In this document: positions 23,387 to 32,640 of the stretch, in pieces | How the letters are laid out: every line of letters begins with the position of its first letter | How positions within the stretch are numbered: the first letter of the stretch is position 1 | NCBI GenBank assembly: GCA_949101405.1 | Contig: CARYFM010000007.1 | Coordinates: 1 to 38,820, forward strand | Length of the DNA stretch: 38,820 nt | Direction of reading: 5' to 3' | Source of the DNA: an uncultured Candidatus Saccharibacteria bacterium | GTDB taxonomy: Bacteria; Patescibacteriota; Saccharimonadia; Saccharimonadales; Saccharimonadaceae | Translations under genes and position numbers: made by a program | Notes under the pieces: generated by a model | Seen by the model: only the letters and a program-made list of their open reading frames with translations | The model's database searches: none | What the model was told of the DNA's origin: nothing

Positions 23387-24433
23387 ATGAGCTTGATTCA
23401 TGGAGTGGGCGATTTCTTCGCTTTGGATATTGGTACAACTGCCATTCGTTTGGTGCAGCTTTCGGGCGATATGCAGCACGGGTGGGTGTTGCAAAAGTTT
23501 GCTTATGTTCCAGTGGAACGTAAGGTGCTGGAGGATGGTTCGGCAGCTGGGGTGCGTAGGCTGGGTGAGACGATTCTAGGAGCAATGCAACAGGCTGGAA
23601 TTACGACTAAGAATATTGCGGTGGGTATGCCAGCCGTGAAGACCTTTACTACGATTGTGAAGGTGGAGAATCAGCCCGAAAACGAGTTGATGAATACAGT
23701 GAAGTATCAGCTGGATAAATATATTCCGATGCCACTGGATGAGGCGACAGTGGATTATGTAAGTTTGGGGGTGTGCCCAAATGATGCAACCAAGGCAGAA
23801 GTATTAATTTCTTCGACGGCGGTAGATTTTGCTGAAGCGCGAATGGAGATGATTGAATCTTATGGTTTGAATGTGATTGCGCAAGAGCCAGAGAGTTTGG
23901 CGATGGCACGCGCATTGATGCCACCAGGAGCGCAAGATGCCAGGTTGATCATTGACTTGGGTGAACGTAGTACGGATATTGTGATGATGTACCGCGGTGT
24001 GCCGAGATTAGTGCGAAGTATTCCAGGTGGATTTGTGCTGTTGGTGCGCACAGTGGTGTCGGCGTTGAACGTCAAGGAAGAACAGGCGCGGCAGTTTATT
24101 CTGAAATTTGGTTTGGCGCAAGACAAAGTTGAAGGACAAGTGTTTAAGGCTTTGGATTCAACATTGGAAAGTTTTGCCAGCGAGCTTTCGAAGAGCATTA
24201 GGTTTTTCCAGTCAGAGTATATGAATGCGCCAGTGGGTGGGATTATTTTGTCCGGTTTTGCTGGGATGATTCCGTTTATTGCGGAATATATTGAAGCAAA
24301 GACGAATGTTCCAACAACTCAAGGTAACCCGTGGCAGTTAGTGAAGGTAAGCCCAGAGCAGCAGCAGGTTTTGCAACCAGTGGCGAGTGAGTTTGCGGTG
24401 GCAATTGGTCTCGCGGAAAGGAGCAATGACTAA
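23387..24433 (+). CDS. pilM: Type IV pilus assembly protein PilM
   Basis: The 348-residue actin-like ATPase starts FFALDIGTTAIRLVQLSG (phosphate-1 motif), and has ENELMNTVKYQLDKYIPMPLDEATVDY, DARLIIDLGERSTDIVMMYRG (phosphate-2) and GGIILSGFAGMIPFI (adenosine motif). PilM is the cytoplasmic part of the alignment complex and binds the N-terminus of PilN, the next gene, whose ATG overlaps this stop by one base. Confidence 0.93.
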   Translation: MSLIHGVGDFFALDIGTTAIRLVQLSGDMQHGWVLQKFAYVPVERKVLEDGSAAGVRRLGETILGAMQQAGITTKNIAVGMPAVKTFTTIVKVENQPENELMNTVKYQLDKYIPMPLDEATVDYVSLGVCPNDATKAEVLISSTAVDFAEARMEMIESYGLNVIAQEPESLAMARALMPPGAQDARLIIDLGERSTDIVMMYRGVPRLVRSIPGGFVLLVRTVVSALNVKEEQARQFILKFGLAQDKVEGQVFKALDSTLESFASELSKSIRFFQSEYMNAPVGGIILSGFAGMIPFIAEYIEAKTNVPTTQGNPWQLVKVSPEQQQVLQPVASEFAVAIGLAERSND

Positions 24434-25821
24434 TGAAAGAATGGTTTGATAAGATACTTGCTAAAGTGACAGGGAAGCAAGCTGAGCAAAAGAATCCGTT
24501 AATTACAACGGTGGCGACGACTTACGAAATTAATTTGGTACCAGAAGTAAAGATGCAGATGATTCGAGCACAGAAGTTGCGGAATCTAGTATTGTTTATT
24601 TGTATCGTAGTGTCGGTAGCATCGGTGAGTGTCGTGTTGGTGTTGTTTGGAATTAAGAGTGGTCAGGATATCGCAATGGCCAGTCAAGATAAACGTCTTG
24701 GTGTGATGTCGGATAAATTGATGGGCTATGAGGAGTTAGGGGATTTGGTGACGATTCAGAGTCAACTGGCACGGCTGGATGATATTTCTGATAAGAAAAC
24801 TTTACTCTCACGAGTGTTCGGTGCTCTAGGCGTGATGTTGTCGCAAGGTGAAGATTTCGTGAAGTTGTCGGAGTTACGTGTAGATTTGGATAGTAATTCT
24901 TTGCGTATGGAAGGACAGACCGATGCACGGGTAGCACCACTGATTGATTACCGGGTACTGGAGGCGTTCAAGAAAAGTGCGGCGTTGACTAAGTATGATT
25001 ATGGTCGTTATGTGGATGTGAAAGGCAATGATATACCAACGTGGTGTATGAACGAGTCGGATGAGAACGGTAATGCGTATCGTGTGGGTGAAAGTTATTA
25101 TGCTTGGTGGGATTTGACAGCTGAGGGCTGTGCGGCGTTGCCACTGGGTGAGACGGTGCCCGAAGACTCAAATATTAGTCTGTTTTATAACAGTGAGGCC
25201 GAAGTGGAGATAGCTGAGCAAGAAATGAGCTATGATGACTTGGAGGCTGCTGGTGTAAAAGTTGAGGTAGATGAAGAAGGGAATACAAAGCTTTCTGACG
25301 AGAAGATTGAGATTCGCGATGTCGAGGGCGTGACAAAGTTCTATCGTCAGACTGTAGTGCGAGTGAAAGTTTGGCGGACACCGCAGTTTAATACTTGGTT
25401 TAACGGTGGATTGATGGATTTGGATGGGCACATAGAGGGAATAGAGCATTTTGAGAGTAAATGTACGACGTACGCTGGGCAGATGGTAAGTGGTTCAGCT
25501 ACAGCAAAGTGGACTTCCGTGAATGAGTGTTATTTGGCGCCAGATGGTTTGACTGTGACAGATTCTTCAAACGGACGAGATGAGAGCGACAATTTGGTGC
25601 TAAAGTTTACAGCGACAATGAAGGTTGATCCAAATTTCTTTGCCTTCAGAAATAAGCATATGATTGCGATTGGTCCGATGGGGCAGAATGTTACCGATTC
25701 TTATGTCCAGATTGGCAATATCTTTACTCAGGAGGCACGTGAATGCGGTGAGAATGATACAGAATGTTTGACAAACTCAACTAATACTGGAGGGAGTACG
25801 CAAAATGGCGGACAACAATAA
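24433..25821 (+). CDS. PilN-like pilus alignment protein, enlarged
   Basis: The 462-residue protein has a short cytoplasmic N-terminus with YEINLVPEVKMQMIRAQKLRN (INLxP is the PilM-binding motif of PilN), one membrane helix (about 55-80, LVLFICIVVSVASVSVVLVLFG), a coiled stretch, then a long extracytoplasmic domain. PilN in other bacteria is about 200 residues; here the periplasm-side part is much longer, Asp/Glu-rich, with a few Cys (TWCMNES, EGCAAL, SKCTTY, NECYLAP, ECGENDTECL) that might form disulfides. Position and motif support PilN. It overlaps the next gene by 17 bases. Confidence 0.8.
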   Translation: MKEWFDKILAKVTGKQAEQKNPLITTVATTYEINLVPEVKMQMIRAQKLRNLVLFICIVVSVASVSVVLVLFGIKSGQDIAMASQDKRLGVMSDKLMGYEELGDLVTIQSQLARLDDISDKKTLLSRVFGALGVMLSQGEDFVKLSELRVDLDSNSLRMEGQTDARVAPLIDYRVLEAFKKSAALTKYDYGRYVDVKGNDIPTWCMNESDENGNAYRVGESYYAWWDLTAEGCAALPLGETVPEDSNISLFYNSEAEVEIAEQEMSYDDLEAAGVKVEVDEEGNTKLSDEKIEIRDVEGVTKFYRQTVVRVKVWRTPQFNTWFNGGLMDLDGHIEGIEHFESKCTTYAGQMVSGSATAKWTSVNECYLAPDGLTVTDSSNGRDESDNLVLKFTATMKVDPNFFAFRNKHMIAIGPMGQNVTDSYVQIGNIFTQEARECGENDTECLTNSTNTGGSTQNGGQQ

Positions 25822-26749
25822 CAGTCAAGGACCAGCTGAGGGTAAGCGTCGGAAGATTTCTAAAGCGCAGCAGTATACAATGCTGGAGGTGCTAGGGGCG
25901 TCGTTGGTATTAGGTACCTGTATCGTGATGTCGATTTTCATGATTAAGTACATCAAATTTAACACGACTATTATTACTGAGAAGAATAACGCGATCGCAG
26001 CGTACGATAAGACCATTCGCAATGTGGGGGTGTGTGTAGATACTGATAAGAATGGACGGCTTAGTACTGAGGAATTAGAGAATTGCAAGCCAAATGAGGT
26101 GTCATTGAATCAGATTACGAATAGTTTGCGCTATAAGGTGCTGTCGCAAATGGCACAGAATGCCGACTTGGAATCGGTAGCGCGAAAACGTAATACTAAT
26201 TGTTATGATGAGATGGGGGTGAGGATTGATTTTAATAAGTTATATGAAGAATCAACTGACGAGAAAGAGAAGCAACAGTATTTGCAGTCTTCGAAGATTT
26301 GTTCGGCGCTTCGTGTGATTCCGGATGCTTTGCCGGCGGTTAAGAATACTGAGGCATTGATGGCTAGTTTGAATGAAATCTTTTTACGGGCTGGTTGGGA
26401 ACCGGAGCGTTTGTCGCCACGTGATGATAATGTAAAAAGTGATATTGAAGGGGTGGACGTGATACCAGTGTCGCTCAGGATTGAGGGTTCGGATGATGTT
26501 GTGTTAGCGGTGCTGGATCGTATTGAACATTCGATTCGTGAGTTTGATATTACGATTGCTACGGTAGAATGGAGTGCGGGCGGTTTGAATTTGCAAGCTT
26601 CGGCTAATGCGTATTATTTATCAGAACAACCGAGCATTGAGACAACAAAGGTATTATATGCTTCACGTAAGGCACAGTCGAATAATCGCAAAAGTAAGGT
26701 AAATTCGGCTAATAGTGCCAAGGACGAATTGCTACAGGAGGGCAAGTGA
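25805..26749 (+). CDS. PilO-like pilus alignment protein with EF-hand-type loop
   Basis: The 314-residue protein has a basic N-terminus, one membrane helix (about 22-45, MLEVLGASLVLGTCIVMSIFMIKYI), a coiled stretch, and near 77-92 the loop DTDKNGRLSTEEL, which fits an EF-hand (D-x-D-x-N-G-x-L-x-x-x-E). The C-terminal part (PVSLRIEGSDDVVLAVLDRIEHSIREFDI) resembles PilO's ferredoxin-like domain. The SD GGAGGGAG lies inside the end of the previous gene. Position after PilN supports PilO; the sequence alone is weaker. Confidence 0.7.
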   Translation: MADNNNSQGPAEGKRRKISKAQQYTMLEVLGASLVLGTCIVMSIFMIKYIKFNTTIITEKNNAIAAYDKTIRNVGVCVDTDKNGRLSTEELENCKPNEVSLNQITNSLRYKVLSQMAQNADLESVARKRNTNCYDEMGVRIDFNKLYEESTDEKEKQQYLQSSKICSALRVIPDALPAVKNTEALMASLNEIFLRAGWEPERLSPRDDNVKSDIEGVDVIPVSLRIEGSDDVVLAVLDRIEHSIREFDITIATVEWSAGGLNLQASANAYYLSEQPSIETTKVLYASRKAQSNNRKSKVNSANSAKDELLQEGK

Positions 26750-27177
26750 TGAAACAATCCGATATTTTTACGTTGATTCTGATTGCGGGAATTGGCACCC
26801 TGGCGGCATTTTTCCTCTGTAATGCGATTATGGGTGACCCAAATTTGGCGACTGCGGAATTTAAGGCTTTGACTAATGAAATTAGTAGTGAATTAGTAGC
26901 ACCAGATCCAGAGATTTTTAATGGAAGTGCAATTAACCCAACAGTTGAGGTCTATGTGGGTGATTGTGAGGATATTGACCAGAACGGGATCTTGGATATG
27001 GCTGAGCTGATTGCTTGTGGGCGTGAGGAGGCGCCAGTGGATGCAACTTGGCCGCGAGAGCAGCTAGAGGCTCTCAGGGATAGTGATGCTTGTATCTTGA
27101 ATGTGGATCGAGTGCAATTATGTGACGAAGAGAAGCGGGTGTATATTGATGGATTACTGAATCCAAGCGGAGAATAG
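26749..27177 (+). CDS. Small membrane-anchored EF-hand protein of the pilus operon
   Basis: The 142-residue product has an N-terminal membrane helix (IFTLILIAGIGTLAAFFLCNAIM) and an outside domain with the loop DIDQNGILDMAELIAC, an EF-hand or dockerin-like calcium site close to that of the preceding protein, and two Cys pairs. It occupies the place of PilP but shows no PilP motif. The ATG at 26749 overlaps the preceding stop; a GTG at 26746 is too close to AGGAGGG. Confidence 0.65.
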   Translation: MKQSDIFTLILIAGIGTLAAFFLCNAIMGDPNLATAEFKALTNEISSELVAPDPEIFNGSAINPTVEVYVGDCEDIDQNGILDMAELIACGREEAPVDATWPREQLEALRDSDACILNVDRVQLCDEEKRVYIDGLLNPSGE

Positions 27178-27178
27178 G

Positions 27179-28945
27179 GTGGCATTACTAACAAAGGATG
27201 GGCTAGACAGAGTAATACAGCTCCTAGTGAATGAGGGGCTGGTTGATGCGAATGAGGTTGCAACAGTACAGCAAGAAGTGATACAGACAAAGCAACCATT
27301 GCTCGCTACTTTGTCGAGCAAGAAGCTCGTAAATAACGAGATGATTGCGCATGCTACAGCAACAGTGATGGGAGTGCCATACGTCAATCTAAAAGACGTA
27401 GAGATGGATCAGAATGTCTTGAAGCTGTTGTCTTATGAGGTAGCTGAGCGTTCAATGGCGGTACCGCTGGGTGAGGCGAATGGGCAGATGGTAGTAGCGA
27501 TGCTGGACGTGGGGAATGTGCAAGCCGTGGACTATCTTTCGACTTTGACGGGTAAGCCAGTGCGAGCAGTGATGTCTTCGAGTGATGGGATTCAGGCAGT
27601 GCTCAATCAGTATAAGGGTGATTTTACTGGTGTGCAGCAGGCTGTGAAGGTGACTAACCAAGAGGTGGCACAAAAAGCAGCAAGCAGTAATGTTAAGACA
27701 ATTACTCAAGATAGCCCAATTTCTAAGGCTCTGACTTCGATTTTGGAATTTGCGGTAAAGAGTAAGGCTTCGGATGTGCACATTGAGCCGCTAGAAAATG
27801 CTTTGGTGATTCGTTGTCGGATTGATGGCGTGTTGCGGAAAGTCATGGAATTGCCGAAAGCGATTGAACCGGCGTTAGTGTCGCGAATTAAGATTTTGTC
27901 AAATCTAAAGATTGATGAACATAGAATTCCGCAAGACGGTCAGTTTGCGGTAATGGTGAGCGATAAAGAAGTGGATTTGCGTATTGCGATTTCTCCGGTG
28001 GTGTGGGGGGAGCAGGTGGTGATTCGTTTGCTAGATAAAAGTGGAACTTCAATGGAAATTGAAGCCATGGGTATGACTGGGCGAGCGCTTAGAGCGGTGA
28101 TGCAGGGAATCAGCCGACCAAATGGAATGATTTTGACGTCTGGTCCAACAGGTTCAGGTAAGAGTACAACCTTGTATGCTTTGATTAAGAAGATTAAGAG
28201 TGAACGTATCAATATTGTGACTTTGGAAGATCCAGTAGAATATAAGATGGATGGAGTTAACCAGATTCAAGTGAATGTGGATGCTGGATTGACCTTTGCT
28301 TCGGGGCTTCGAAGTATTTTGCGTCAAGACCCCGATGTGGTGATGGTGGGTGAGATTCGTGATTCGGAGACGGCAAATTTGGCGGTGCAGGCAAGTTTGA
28401 CGGGGCATTTGGTGTTCTCGACTTTACATACAAACTCGGCAGCAGGAATTTTGCCGCGACTTCTTGATATGGGGATTGAACCGTTTTTACTAGCGTCGAC
28501 TTTGAATACCGTGATTGGACAGCGTTTGGTACGGCGTGTGGCACAGAAGCGGACAGCAATGCAGAGTACGGAGATGCAGACGGAAGAGATTAATAATATT
28601 GTAGGTGGTTTGTTGCCGAAGTCACAAGATGAAGTCCCAGAAGTGAGTGAAGATTTGGGTTATGCAGGATTACCACTAGCAAACCAGAATTCTTATACTT
28701 TGGTGAAAGGGGTAGAAGATCAGGAGTCGCCTGGCGGTTATTCTGGTCGAGCCGGTTTGTATGAAGCGATTGACGTGGATGAGGACATTCAGAAATTAAT
28801 TATTTCTCATGCAACTTCGGCAGAGGTGATGCGCGTAGCTAAGGAAAAGGGTACGGTAACTATGCGTCAGGATGGAATGCTAAAAGCGTTATCGGGGATT
28901 ACGACCATGGAGGAAGTAAATCGCGTAGCAAGTGATTTGGCATAG
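27179..28945 (+). CDS. pilB: Type IV pilus extension ATPase PilB
   Basis: The 588-residue GspE/PilB-family ATPase drives pilin assembly. It has an N-terminal MshEN-type domain (ATATVMGVPYVNLKDV), then ASDVHIEPLENALVIRCRIDGVLR, Walker A GPTGSGKST (about 321-329), the Asp box TLEDPVEYKMDGVNQIQVN, Walker B RQDPDVVMVGEIRD and the His box STLHTNSA. The Cys-x2-Cys zinc pairs usual after RL in PilB are absent (RLVRRVAQKRTAMQ), while GYSGRAGLYE is kept. It starts with GTG one base past the previous stop. Confidence 0.95.
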   Translation: MALLTKDGLDRVIQLLVNEGLVDANEVATVQQEVIQTKQPLLATLSSKKLVNNEMIAHATATVMGVPYVNLKDVEMDQNVLKLLSYEVAERSMAVPLGEANGQMVVAMLDVGNVQAVDYLSTLTGKPVRAVMSSSDGIQAVLNQYKGDFTGVQQAVKVTNQEVAQKAASSNVKTITQDSPISKALTSILEFAVKSKASDVHIEPLENALVIRCRIDGVLRKVMELPKAIEPALVSRIKILSNLKIDEHRIPQDGQFAVMVSDKEVDLRIAISPVVWGEQVVIRLLDKSGTSMEIEAMGMTGRALRAVMQGISRPNGMILTSGPTGSGKSTTLYALIKKIKSERINIVTLEDPVEYKMDGVNQIQVNVDAGLTFASGLRSILRQDPDVVMVGEIRDSETANLAVQASLTGHLVFSTLHTNSAAGILPRLLDMGIEPFLLASTLNTVIGQRLVRRVAQKRTAMQSTEMQTEEINNIVGGLLPKSQDEVPEVSEDLGYAGLPLANQNSYTLVKGVEDQESPGGYSGRAGLYEAIDVDEDIQKLIISHATSAEVMRVAKEKGTVTMRQDGMLKALSGITTMEEVNRVASDLA

Positions 28946-28978
28946 TAATAGTCAATAGTAAAAATGAAAGGCTTATGG

Positions 28979-28984
28979 TAAAAT
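28979..28984 (+). promoter_or_regulatory. -10 box before pilT (leaderless)
   Basis: TTATGGTAAAAT ends 6 bases before ATG 28991 without a ribosome site; the same TTATGGTAAAAT stands before pilD at 32629. This suggests an internal promoter. Confidence 0.5.
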
Positions 28985-28990
28985 AAAGAT

Positions 28991-30628
28991 ATGGATAATG
29001 GCATGCAAGACACAAATATGACAACACCAACTTCACCGTTCGCACCGGCGGATATTCCGGACATTAATAGCGTGCCGGCTTCGGGTGCGATGCCACCGAT
29101 GGGGCCTACGCCAAGTGCAGGGGATTATAATATACCGATGCCACCAGTGCAGGCGGCTGCTTCTAGTGAGCCAGTGCCTAATCCAGCGATTCCGTCAGCT
29201 GAGCCGATGCCAGCGATGTCAGGTATGCCAGGTGGAATAGAACAAGCCGTAAATGTGACGGATATTCCTGAGCCGAAATTGACAGCAGAAGAAGCACCAA
29301 AGGATTTGAATGGTAAGCAGCCAGTGATTGAATCACAGATTCCAAAAACAGCACCAGAACCGGTAGCGCCGAAGGCGGATGCTTCCGGAAAAGTAACAGG
29401 AAGTAAACCAGTGGCTTCGGCTAAGCCGGTAGAAGTAGCTAAGAAATCAAGCACCGAGAAGCCAGTGGCACGAGTAGAAAAGAAACCAACTGGAGCGGAT
29501 TTAACTAAAAATGATAGCCAGGTGAATGCAGCGGCGGCGAGTGTGGCTGCGGCTAGCGTGGCAAATATTGGGGTTTCGATTGAGAATTTGCTGGAAGAAT
29601 GTGTGCGAGCGGGAGCATCAGACTTACATTTACAAGTGGGTCTGCCACCGATTTTACGAGTAGATGGGGTTTTGAGACAGCTGACAACTTATCCAGTGTT
29701 GACTGATATGGCAGTACAGCAGTTGGTGTTCTCGACTTTGGACGCTAATCAAAAAGTGATTTTGATGAAAGACAAGGAGTTTGACTATTCCTTTGCCTTT
29801 GGTGATATCGCTCGTTTTCGTGTAAATGCTTTTTATGAAAAAGGGAACATGGCGGCAGCGTTCCGTTTGATTCCGAATGTGATTCGCAGTATTGAGGATT
29901 TGGGTTTGCCGGGTGTAGTGGCGACGTTTGCCGATCATCCGAATGGGTTAGTACTGGTGACTGGTCCAACAGGTTCAGGTAAGAGTACAACGTTGGCGGC
30001 GTTAGTAGACAAGATCAATACCGAAAAAGCGGTGCATATTATTACGATTGAAGACCCAATTGAATTTACACATACATCGAAGCGAGCAGTAGTGGCGCAG
30101 CGTGAAGTGCATTATGATACTTATAGTTTTGCGGCGGCATTGCGTAGTATTCTGCGTGAGGACCCAGATGTAGTATTGATTGGTGAGATGCGTGATCTGG
30201 AGACCATTCAGGCGGCGATTACAGTGGCAGAGACGGGTCACTTGGTGTTTGCAACTCTACATACTAATAGTGCGGCACAGAGTATTGATCGTATGGTTGA
30301 CGTTTTCCCAGCACATCAACAGCCACAAGTGCGGGCGCAGTTGGCAAATATTCTGGTGGGGATTTGTAGTCAGCGTTTGGTGCCAGCGATTGATGGTGGA
30401 CGAATTGCGATTACAGAAATTATGGTAACTAACTCGGCGGTGCGTAGTATTATTCGTGAAGGCAAGACGCATCAGCTAGATATGACGATTCAGACTGGAA
30501 TGAGCCAGGGCATGCAGACGATGGATCGTGAGTTGGCGAAGTATGTAAAGAGCGGCGTGATTGCATATGATGTGGCACGTGAATATGCAGTGGATGTGGC
30601 GGAGTTTGATCGTTTGGCTAGAGGTTAA
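28991..30628 (+). CDS. pilT: Type IV pilus retraction ATPase PilT, with long N-terminal extension
   Basis: The 545-residue protein has a Pro/Ala/Ser-rich, low-complexity N-terminal extension (about 1-190) that ordinary PilT (about 345 residues) lacks. The PilT core follows: LLEECVRAGASDLHLQVGLPPILRVDG, Walker A GPTGSGKST (324-332), Asp box TIEDPIEFTHTSKRAVVAQREV, Walker B REDPDVVLIGEMRD, His box FATLHTNSAAQSIDRMVDVFP, and the C-terminal AIRE-like helix replaced by AVRSIIREGKTHQ. It powers pilus retraction. The extension resembles that of the DHH-like protein at 150-1847. Confidence 0.93.
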   Translation: MDNGMQDTNMTTPTSPFAPADIPDINSVPASGAMPPMGPTPSAGDYNIPMPPVQAAASSEPVPNPAIPSAEPMPAMSGMPGGIEQAVNVTDIPEPKLTAEEAPKDLNGKQPVIESQIPKTAPEPVAPKADASGKVTGSKPVASAKPVEVAKKSSTEKPVARVEKKPTGADLTKNDSQVNAAAASVAAASVANIGVSIENLLEECVRAGASDLHLQVGLPPILRVDGVLRQLTTYPVLTDMAVQQLVFSTLDANQKVILMKDKEFDYSFAFGDIARFRVNAFYEKGNMAAAFRLIPNVIRSIEDLGLPGVVATFADHPNGLVLVTGPTGSGKSTTLAALVDKINTEKAVHIITIEDPIEFTHTSKRAVVAQREVHYDTYSFAAALRSILREDPDVVLIGEMRDLETIQAAITVAETGHLVFATLHTNSAAQSIDRMVDVFPAHQQPQVRAQLANILVGICSQRLVPAIDGGRIAITEIMVTNSAVRSIIREGKTHQLDMTIQTGMSQGMQTMDRELAKYVKSGVIAYDVAREYAVDVAEFDRLARG

Positions 30629-30630
30629 AG

Positions 30631-31839
30631 ATGAAACGATATAATTATAAGGCAAAGGACAAGAAGACTGGTCGTGTAGTCAGTGGGAGCGTGCAAGCAG
30701 AGAGCGAGCGTGCGGCTGGTCGGATTTTGATTGAGCAAGGTTATATACCTCAGAAGGTTGCGGAAGAGCGTAAAGATGGTTGGTTGGCAAAGTTTTCTAA
30801 CCGAGTTTCTGCGAAACAGCGAATTATTTTTACGCGACAATTTGCGACTTTGATTGGGGCGGGGTTGCCGTTGTCTGCCGCACTAAGAATGGTAGCAGAG
30901 CAGACTGAAGATAAGCCGACTAAGGCAATGATTGAGGATATTTTGGCTCAAGTGGAAGGTGGCAAAACTTTGCATGATGCTTTCTCTAAATATCCGCAGG
31001 TGTTTAGTAAAGTATATTTGTCGTTGATTGCAGCGGGTGAGGCTTCGGGTACTTTGGATGTATCGTTGCAGAGGTTGGCAACACAGCAAGAAAAAGATGC
31101 TAGTATGATTTCTAAGATTCGTGGAGCAATGACGTATCCGATTATCGTGTTACTGGTGATTATTGTAGTGATTGTGTTCATGATGGTGGCGGTGGTGCCA
31201 CAGGTTGAGAATTTGTATCACGATTTGGGCGAGGAATTACCTTGGATGACAAAAGTGTTGGTGGGGATGTCAAACTTCGTGATGAATTTCTGGTGGTTGA
31301 TATTGGTGATTTTGGGGATTATTGTGTGGTTCTTCTTGCAGTTCCGGAAGACGGATGTGGGGCAACGCTGGTTATCGGTGTTCAAGTTGAATGTACCGAT
31401 ATTTAAGGGTTTGTTCCAAAGGCTGTATAATGCGCGTTTTGCAAGGACAGCACAGATGTTGCTTTCGGCAGGGGTGCCGATGTTGGAGGCAATGACGATT
31501 TCTGGTGAAGCGATGAACAACATTGTGATGGAAGGTCAGATTACAGAGGCTTCGACTATGGTGCGTAGCGGTAAGCCGCTGAGTGTCGCTCTGAAAGGTA
31601 GGGACTATATTTTGCCACTTTTGCCACAGATGGCGGCAACTGGTGAGCAGTCAGGTAAGATTGATGAGATGCTGGGCAAGGCAGCGAAAGTATATGAAGA
31701 TGAGTTAGATGAGCGGATTGCAGCGATCTCTACCATGATTGAGCCGATCTTGATGGTGATGCTGGCTTTGGTAGCGGGCGGTATTGTGGGTGCGGTACTG
31801 TTCCCAATCTACAGCCTAGTGAGCAAAATTGGCGTATAA
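30631..31839 (+). CDS. pilC: Type IV pilus inner-membrane platform protein PilC
   Basis: The 402-residue GspF/PilC-family protein has two T2SSF repeats: FTRQFATLIGAGLPLSAALRMVAEQT (about 70-95) and RTAQMLLSAGVPMLEAMTISGEAM (about 270-293). Membrane helices lie at about 170-190, 218-240 and 375-398. It couples the ATPases to the pilin. It starts 2 bases after pilT. Confidence 0.95.
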   Translation: MKRYNYKAKDKKTGRVVSGSVQAESERAAGRILIEQGYIPQKVAEERKDGWLAKFSNRVSAKQRIIFTRQFATLIGAGLPLSAALRMVAEQTEDKPTKAMIEDILAQVEGGKTLHDAFSKYPQVFSKVYLSLIAAGEASGTLDVSLQRLATQQEKDASMISKIRGAMTYPIIVLLVIIVVIVFMMVAVVPQVENLYHDLGEELPWMTKVLVGMSNFVMNFWWLILVILGIIVWFFLQFRKTDVGQRWLSVFKLNVPIFKGLFQRLYNARFARTAQMLLSAGVPMLEAMTISGEAMNNIVMEGQITEASTMVRSGKPLSVALKGRDYILPLLPQMAATGEQSGKIDEMLGKAAKVYEDELDERIAAISTMIEPILMVMLALVAGGIVGAVLFPIYSLVSKIGV

Positions 31840-31860
31840 TTTTGCAAAACATGATAAAAG

Positions 31861-31872
31861 TTATGCTATAAT
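31861..31872 (+). promoter_or_regulatory. Promoter -10 of the pilin gene
   Basis: TATGCTATAAT in the pilC-pilin gap, followed by a leader of about 40 bases with AAAGGAAA before GTG 31911; a separate strong promoter for the structural subunit is plausible. Confidence 0.55.
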
Positions 31873-31910
31873 GAGATTAAATTGTTTATATTAAAAGAAA
31901 GGAAAATATA

Positions 31911-32507
31911 GTGGCAAGTTCACGTAAAAGTATGCGGAAAATGGGCACGGGCGAAAAAGGTGGTTTTACCATTATTGAGGTCGTCTTGGTCTTGGCGATT
32001 GCTGGTTTGATTTTCTTGATGGTGTTTATCGCACTTCCAGCTTTGCAGAGGAGTCAACGGGATACTCAGCGTCGTAATGCAATGGGTGAAGTAGCAACAT
32101 CGATTACACGTTATCAGACTAATAACAATGGTAAGTTGCCGAATGATGGTAAGTGGGACGCGGTTGATGATGGCGCTTTGGAAGACCTTGACGAAGCTTG
32201 GCCTTGTAATCCAAAGCAGACTAATCAGAACTCAGCGTCGTGCTTTATCCGTAACTATATGAATGGCGTGAATGCCACTGAGAATAACTTTAATGATCCG
32301 GATGGTTGGTCTTACGGTTTGGATATCAAAGAGTTGGAAGAAGATGGCTTTACATTGACTAATAGCGACTTCGAGGATCATATGGTTTACGTCTTGAAGA
32401 AGGCAAAGTGTGATGGTGAGTTTGCAAATACGTCTAACAATGCTCGTGACTATGTAGTGATGTACAAGTTGGAGAGCGGCGGTACTTATTGCCAAGATAA
32501 TAATTAA
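31911..32507 (+). CDS. Type IV major pilin-like protein
   Basis: The 198-residue prepilin has a basic leader ending KGG, then FTIIEVVLVLAIAGLIFLMVFIALPAL: cleavage before Phe and Glu at +5 mark a class III signal peptide for PilD. The mature N-terminal helix is followed by RSQRDTQRRNAMGEVATSITRYQTNNNG, usual for pilins, and a globular domain with four Cys (CNPKQ, SCFIRN, KCDGE, TYCQDN) likely to pair. It starts with GTG behind AAAGGAAA. It has its own promoter and terminator. Confidence 0.9.
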   Translation: MASSRKSMRKMGTGEKGGFTIIEVVLVLAIAGLIFLMVFIALPALQRSQRDTQRRNAMGEVATSITRYQTNNNGKLPNDGKWDAVDDGALEDLDEAWPCNPKQTNQNSASCFIRNYMNGVNATENNFNDPDGWSYGLDIKELEEDGFTLTNSDFEDHMVYVLKKAKCDGEFANTSNNARDYVVMYKLESGGTYCQDNN

Positions 32508-32548
32508 TAGTTGTATGTAGCATATTGTTGCGATAGGGCTATAGTTTA

Positions 32549-32585
32549 TAGAAGCAGGGCATGAGACCCTGCTTCTATGCATTTT
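32549..32585 (+). terminator. Intrinsic terminator after the pilin gene
   Basis: GAAGCAGGG and CCCTGCTTC pair around a 7-base loop, followed after a few bases by ATTTTT. Confidence 0.75.
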
Positions 32586-32640
32586 TGCGATTTGCAATAT
32601 GAAAGGTTTGAGAATAAAATTTTTATGGTAAAATAAGACT

